DNA from: Candidatus Latescibacterota bacterium
Lineage (GTDB): Bacteria; Krumholzibacteriota; Krumholzibacteriia; Krumholzibacteriales; WJIX01
DNA: 7,181 nucleotides
Assembly (NCBI GenBank): GCA_030643145.1
Contig: DAOWMJ010000100.1
Coordinates: 1-7,181, forward strand
Direction: 5' to 3'
The notes under the pieces were generated by a model, which saw nothing but the letters and a program-made list of their open reading frames with translations, was not told where the DNA came from and ran no database searches. Shown in pieces: positions 6,551 through 7,181 of the stretch (position 1 is the first letter of the stretch; every line of letters starts with the position of its first letter). The translations under genes were made by a program, and so were the position numbers.

Positions 6551-6581
6551 GCGTGTCGCAGGTATTAAAGATTTGATACGC
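6551..6581. repeat. Imperfect inverted repeat overlapping the tpiA -35 box
   Basis: GCGTGTCG (6551-6558) pairs with TGATACGC (6574-6581) over 8 positions, two of them G-U pairs in RNA. An alternative inner pairing joins GTATTA (6562-6567) with TGATAC (6574-6579). The right arm covers the proposed -35 box at 6573-6578, so the repeat could be an operator or an RNA fold, or may be chance in a short AT-rich gap. Confidence 0.25.
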
Positions 6582-6602
6582 TAATTGGCTGATTTGTATA
6601 AA
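6573..6602 (+). promoter_or_regulatory. Sigma70-like promoter candidate for tpiA
   Basis: TTGATA (6573-6578) and TATAAA (6597-6602) are separated by 18 bp. Each box matches the consensus at five of six positions, the best such pair I found in the intergenic sequence. Transcription would begin near 6608-6610, leaving a leader of about 40 nt before tpiA. It lies in a non-coding gap just downstream of the possible pgk terminator, which supports separate expression of tpiA. Confidence 0.55.
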
Positions 6603-6607
6603 TTGCT

Positions 6608-6631
6608 ACCGGTAATTAAGATAGGGCCGGT
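6608..6631 (+). other. Hairpin in the predicted tpiA leader
   Basis: ACCGG (6608-6612) pairs perfectly with CCGGT (6627-6631) around a 14-nt loop. If transcription starts at the predicted point, this hairpin would sit at the extreme 5' end of the tpiA mRNA, 4 nt before the purine-rich ribosome binding site. Such a position could protect the transcript or limit access to the site. The stem is short, so chance is possible. Confidence 0.25.
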
Positions 6632-6635
6632 TTGT

Positions 6636-6645
6636 AAGGGGGGAG
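6636..6645 (+). promoter_or_regulatory. Ribosome binding site deciding the TTG start of tpiA
   Basis: AAGGGGGGAG ends 4 nt before TTG at 6650-6652. An in-frame TAA at 6635-6637 overlaps the start of this run, and the first ATG (residue 12) lies after the catalytic Lys, so TTG-6650 is the only possible start for an active enzyme. Confidence 0.85.
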
Positions 6646-6649
6646 TCTA

Positions 6650-7181
6650 TTGAGAAAAAATATTGTAGCCGGAAATTGGAAAATGAACAAGGACCATTCG
6701 GAAGGCGCTCGGCTTGCGACGGAAATTCTAGGCGGGCTTAAAGGGAAGGACGTTGGTTGCGAAGTTGTTTTGTTTCCGACTTTTACAACTCTTCCTTCTG
6801 TTATAGATGTTGCCAAAGGGTCTGCTATATCTGTTGGCGCTCAGAATCTGTATTCTGAGGGCGAAGGAGCGTTTACCGGCGAGATCTCCGCGGTTATGTT
6901 GAAAACCCTGGGTTGTAAATATGTTCTCATCGGTCATTCTGAAAGAAGGCATATTTTCGGCGAGGATTCAGCTTTTCTTTCAAAAAAACTAAGAATCGCT
7001 CTGGATAATGGGCTTCTCCCGTTGTTTTGCGTTGGTGAATTGCTGGAGCAAAGAGAAGCGGGTAGGGCTGGCGAAGTAGTAGAAAAACAGCTAAGAGATG
7101 TACTGAACGGACTTGGCGGGGATGAAATATCAAGTGTAACAATAGCCTATGAGCCTGTCTGGGCGATAGGAACGGGAAAGA
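6650..7181 (+). CDS. tpiA: Triosephosphate isomerase, N-terminal 177 residues (cut by window edge)
   Basis: The enzyme interconverts dihydroxyacetone phosphate and glyceraldehyde-3-phosphate, linking both aldolase products to gap. The visible part holds G-N-W-K-M-N (8-13; Asn9 and catalytic Lys11), G-A-Q-N (63-66), G-A-F-T-G-E-I-S (73-80), I-G-H-S-E-R-R (94-100; His96 is the electrophile), C-V-G-E (127-130) and A-Y-E-P-V-W-A-I-G-T-G (166-176) with catalytic base Glu168. The sequence stops at the mobile loop 6 hinge; family members are about 250 residues, so roughly 70 are missing beyond the window. All catalytic residues are present. The 136-nt gap after pgk holds its own promoter candidate and a possible terminator, so tpiA is probably transcribed at least partly apart from fba-gap-pgk. 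What follows it is not visible. Confidence 0.97.
   Translation, partial: MRKNIVAGNWKMNKDHSEGARLATEILGGLKGKDVGCEVVLFPTFTTLPSVIDVAKGSAISVGAQNLYSEGEGAFTGEISAVMLKTLGCKYVLIGHSERRHIFGEDSAFLSKKLRIALDNGLLPLFCVGELLEQREAGRAGEVVEKQLRDVLNGLGGDEISSVTIAYEPVWAIGTGK

Noticed and set aside
1..7181. Mobile element, CRISPR array, defence system or horizontally acquired island
   Set aside because: No regular repeats, transposase, integrase, att-like sites or composition break seen. All genes are core families on one strand.

Overview
The window is a stretch of bacterial chromosome holding eight protein-coding genes, all on the + strand: rodA (3' end only), a tldE/pmbA-type gene, lgt, a comF-family gene, fba, gap, pgk and tpiA (5' part only). 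Every gene is a recognisable housekeeping family. I see no mobile element, CRISPR array, tRNA, rRNA or toxin-antitoxin pair, and nothing that qualifies as a previously undescribed system. Base composition is moderately AT-leaning and fairly even. Shine-Dalgarno sequences are strong and purine-rich. Four of the seven visible starts are non-ATG (TTG for tldE, pgk and tpiA; GTG for gap).

The organism cannot be named from the sequence. Lgt and RodA indicate a rod-shaped or elongating bacterium that has peptidoglycan and makes lipoproteins. The Lgt has the Cys-rich G-C-C-F-G variant of its central motif, and the aldolase is the long Helicobacter-like class II form. Both fit a non-proteobacterial, possibly uncultivated Gram-negative lineage such as one of the FCB-related phyla, but this is a weak inference.

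Layout: positions 1-3098 form a tight cluster (rodA, tldE, lgt, comF; gaps of about 10, 13 and 33 nt) that looks like one operon. It joins cell-wall elongation, lipoprotein maturation, a peptide-processing protein and a predicted phosphoribosyltransferase-fold protein. A 229-nt gap (3099-3327) without a convincing gene follows. Positions 3328-6513 hold fba, gap and pgk with about 25-nt spacers and strong ribosome binding sites, a clear glycolytic/gluconeogenic operon. After pgk comes a 136-nt gap with an AT-rich hairpin plus T-run at the pgk end and a good sigma70-like promoter (TTGATA, 18 bp, TATAAA) ahead of tpiA, which runs off the right edge after its catalytic Glu.

Functionally, fba, gap, pgk and tpiA cover the consecutive steps between fructose-1,6-bisphosphate and 3-phosphoglycerate. 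The gap before tpiA suggests that it can be transcribed separately from the other three.
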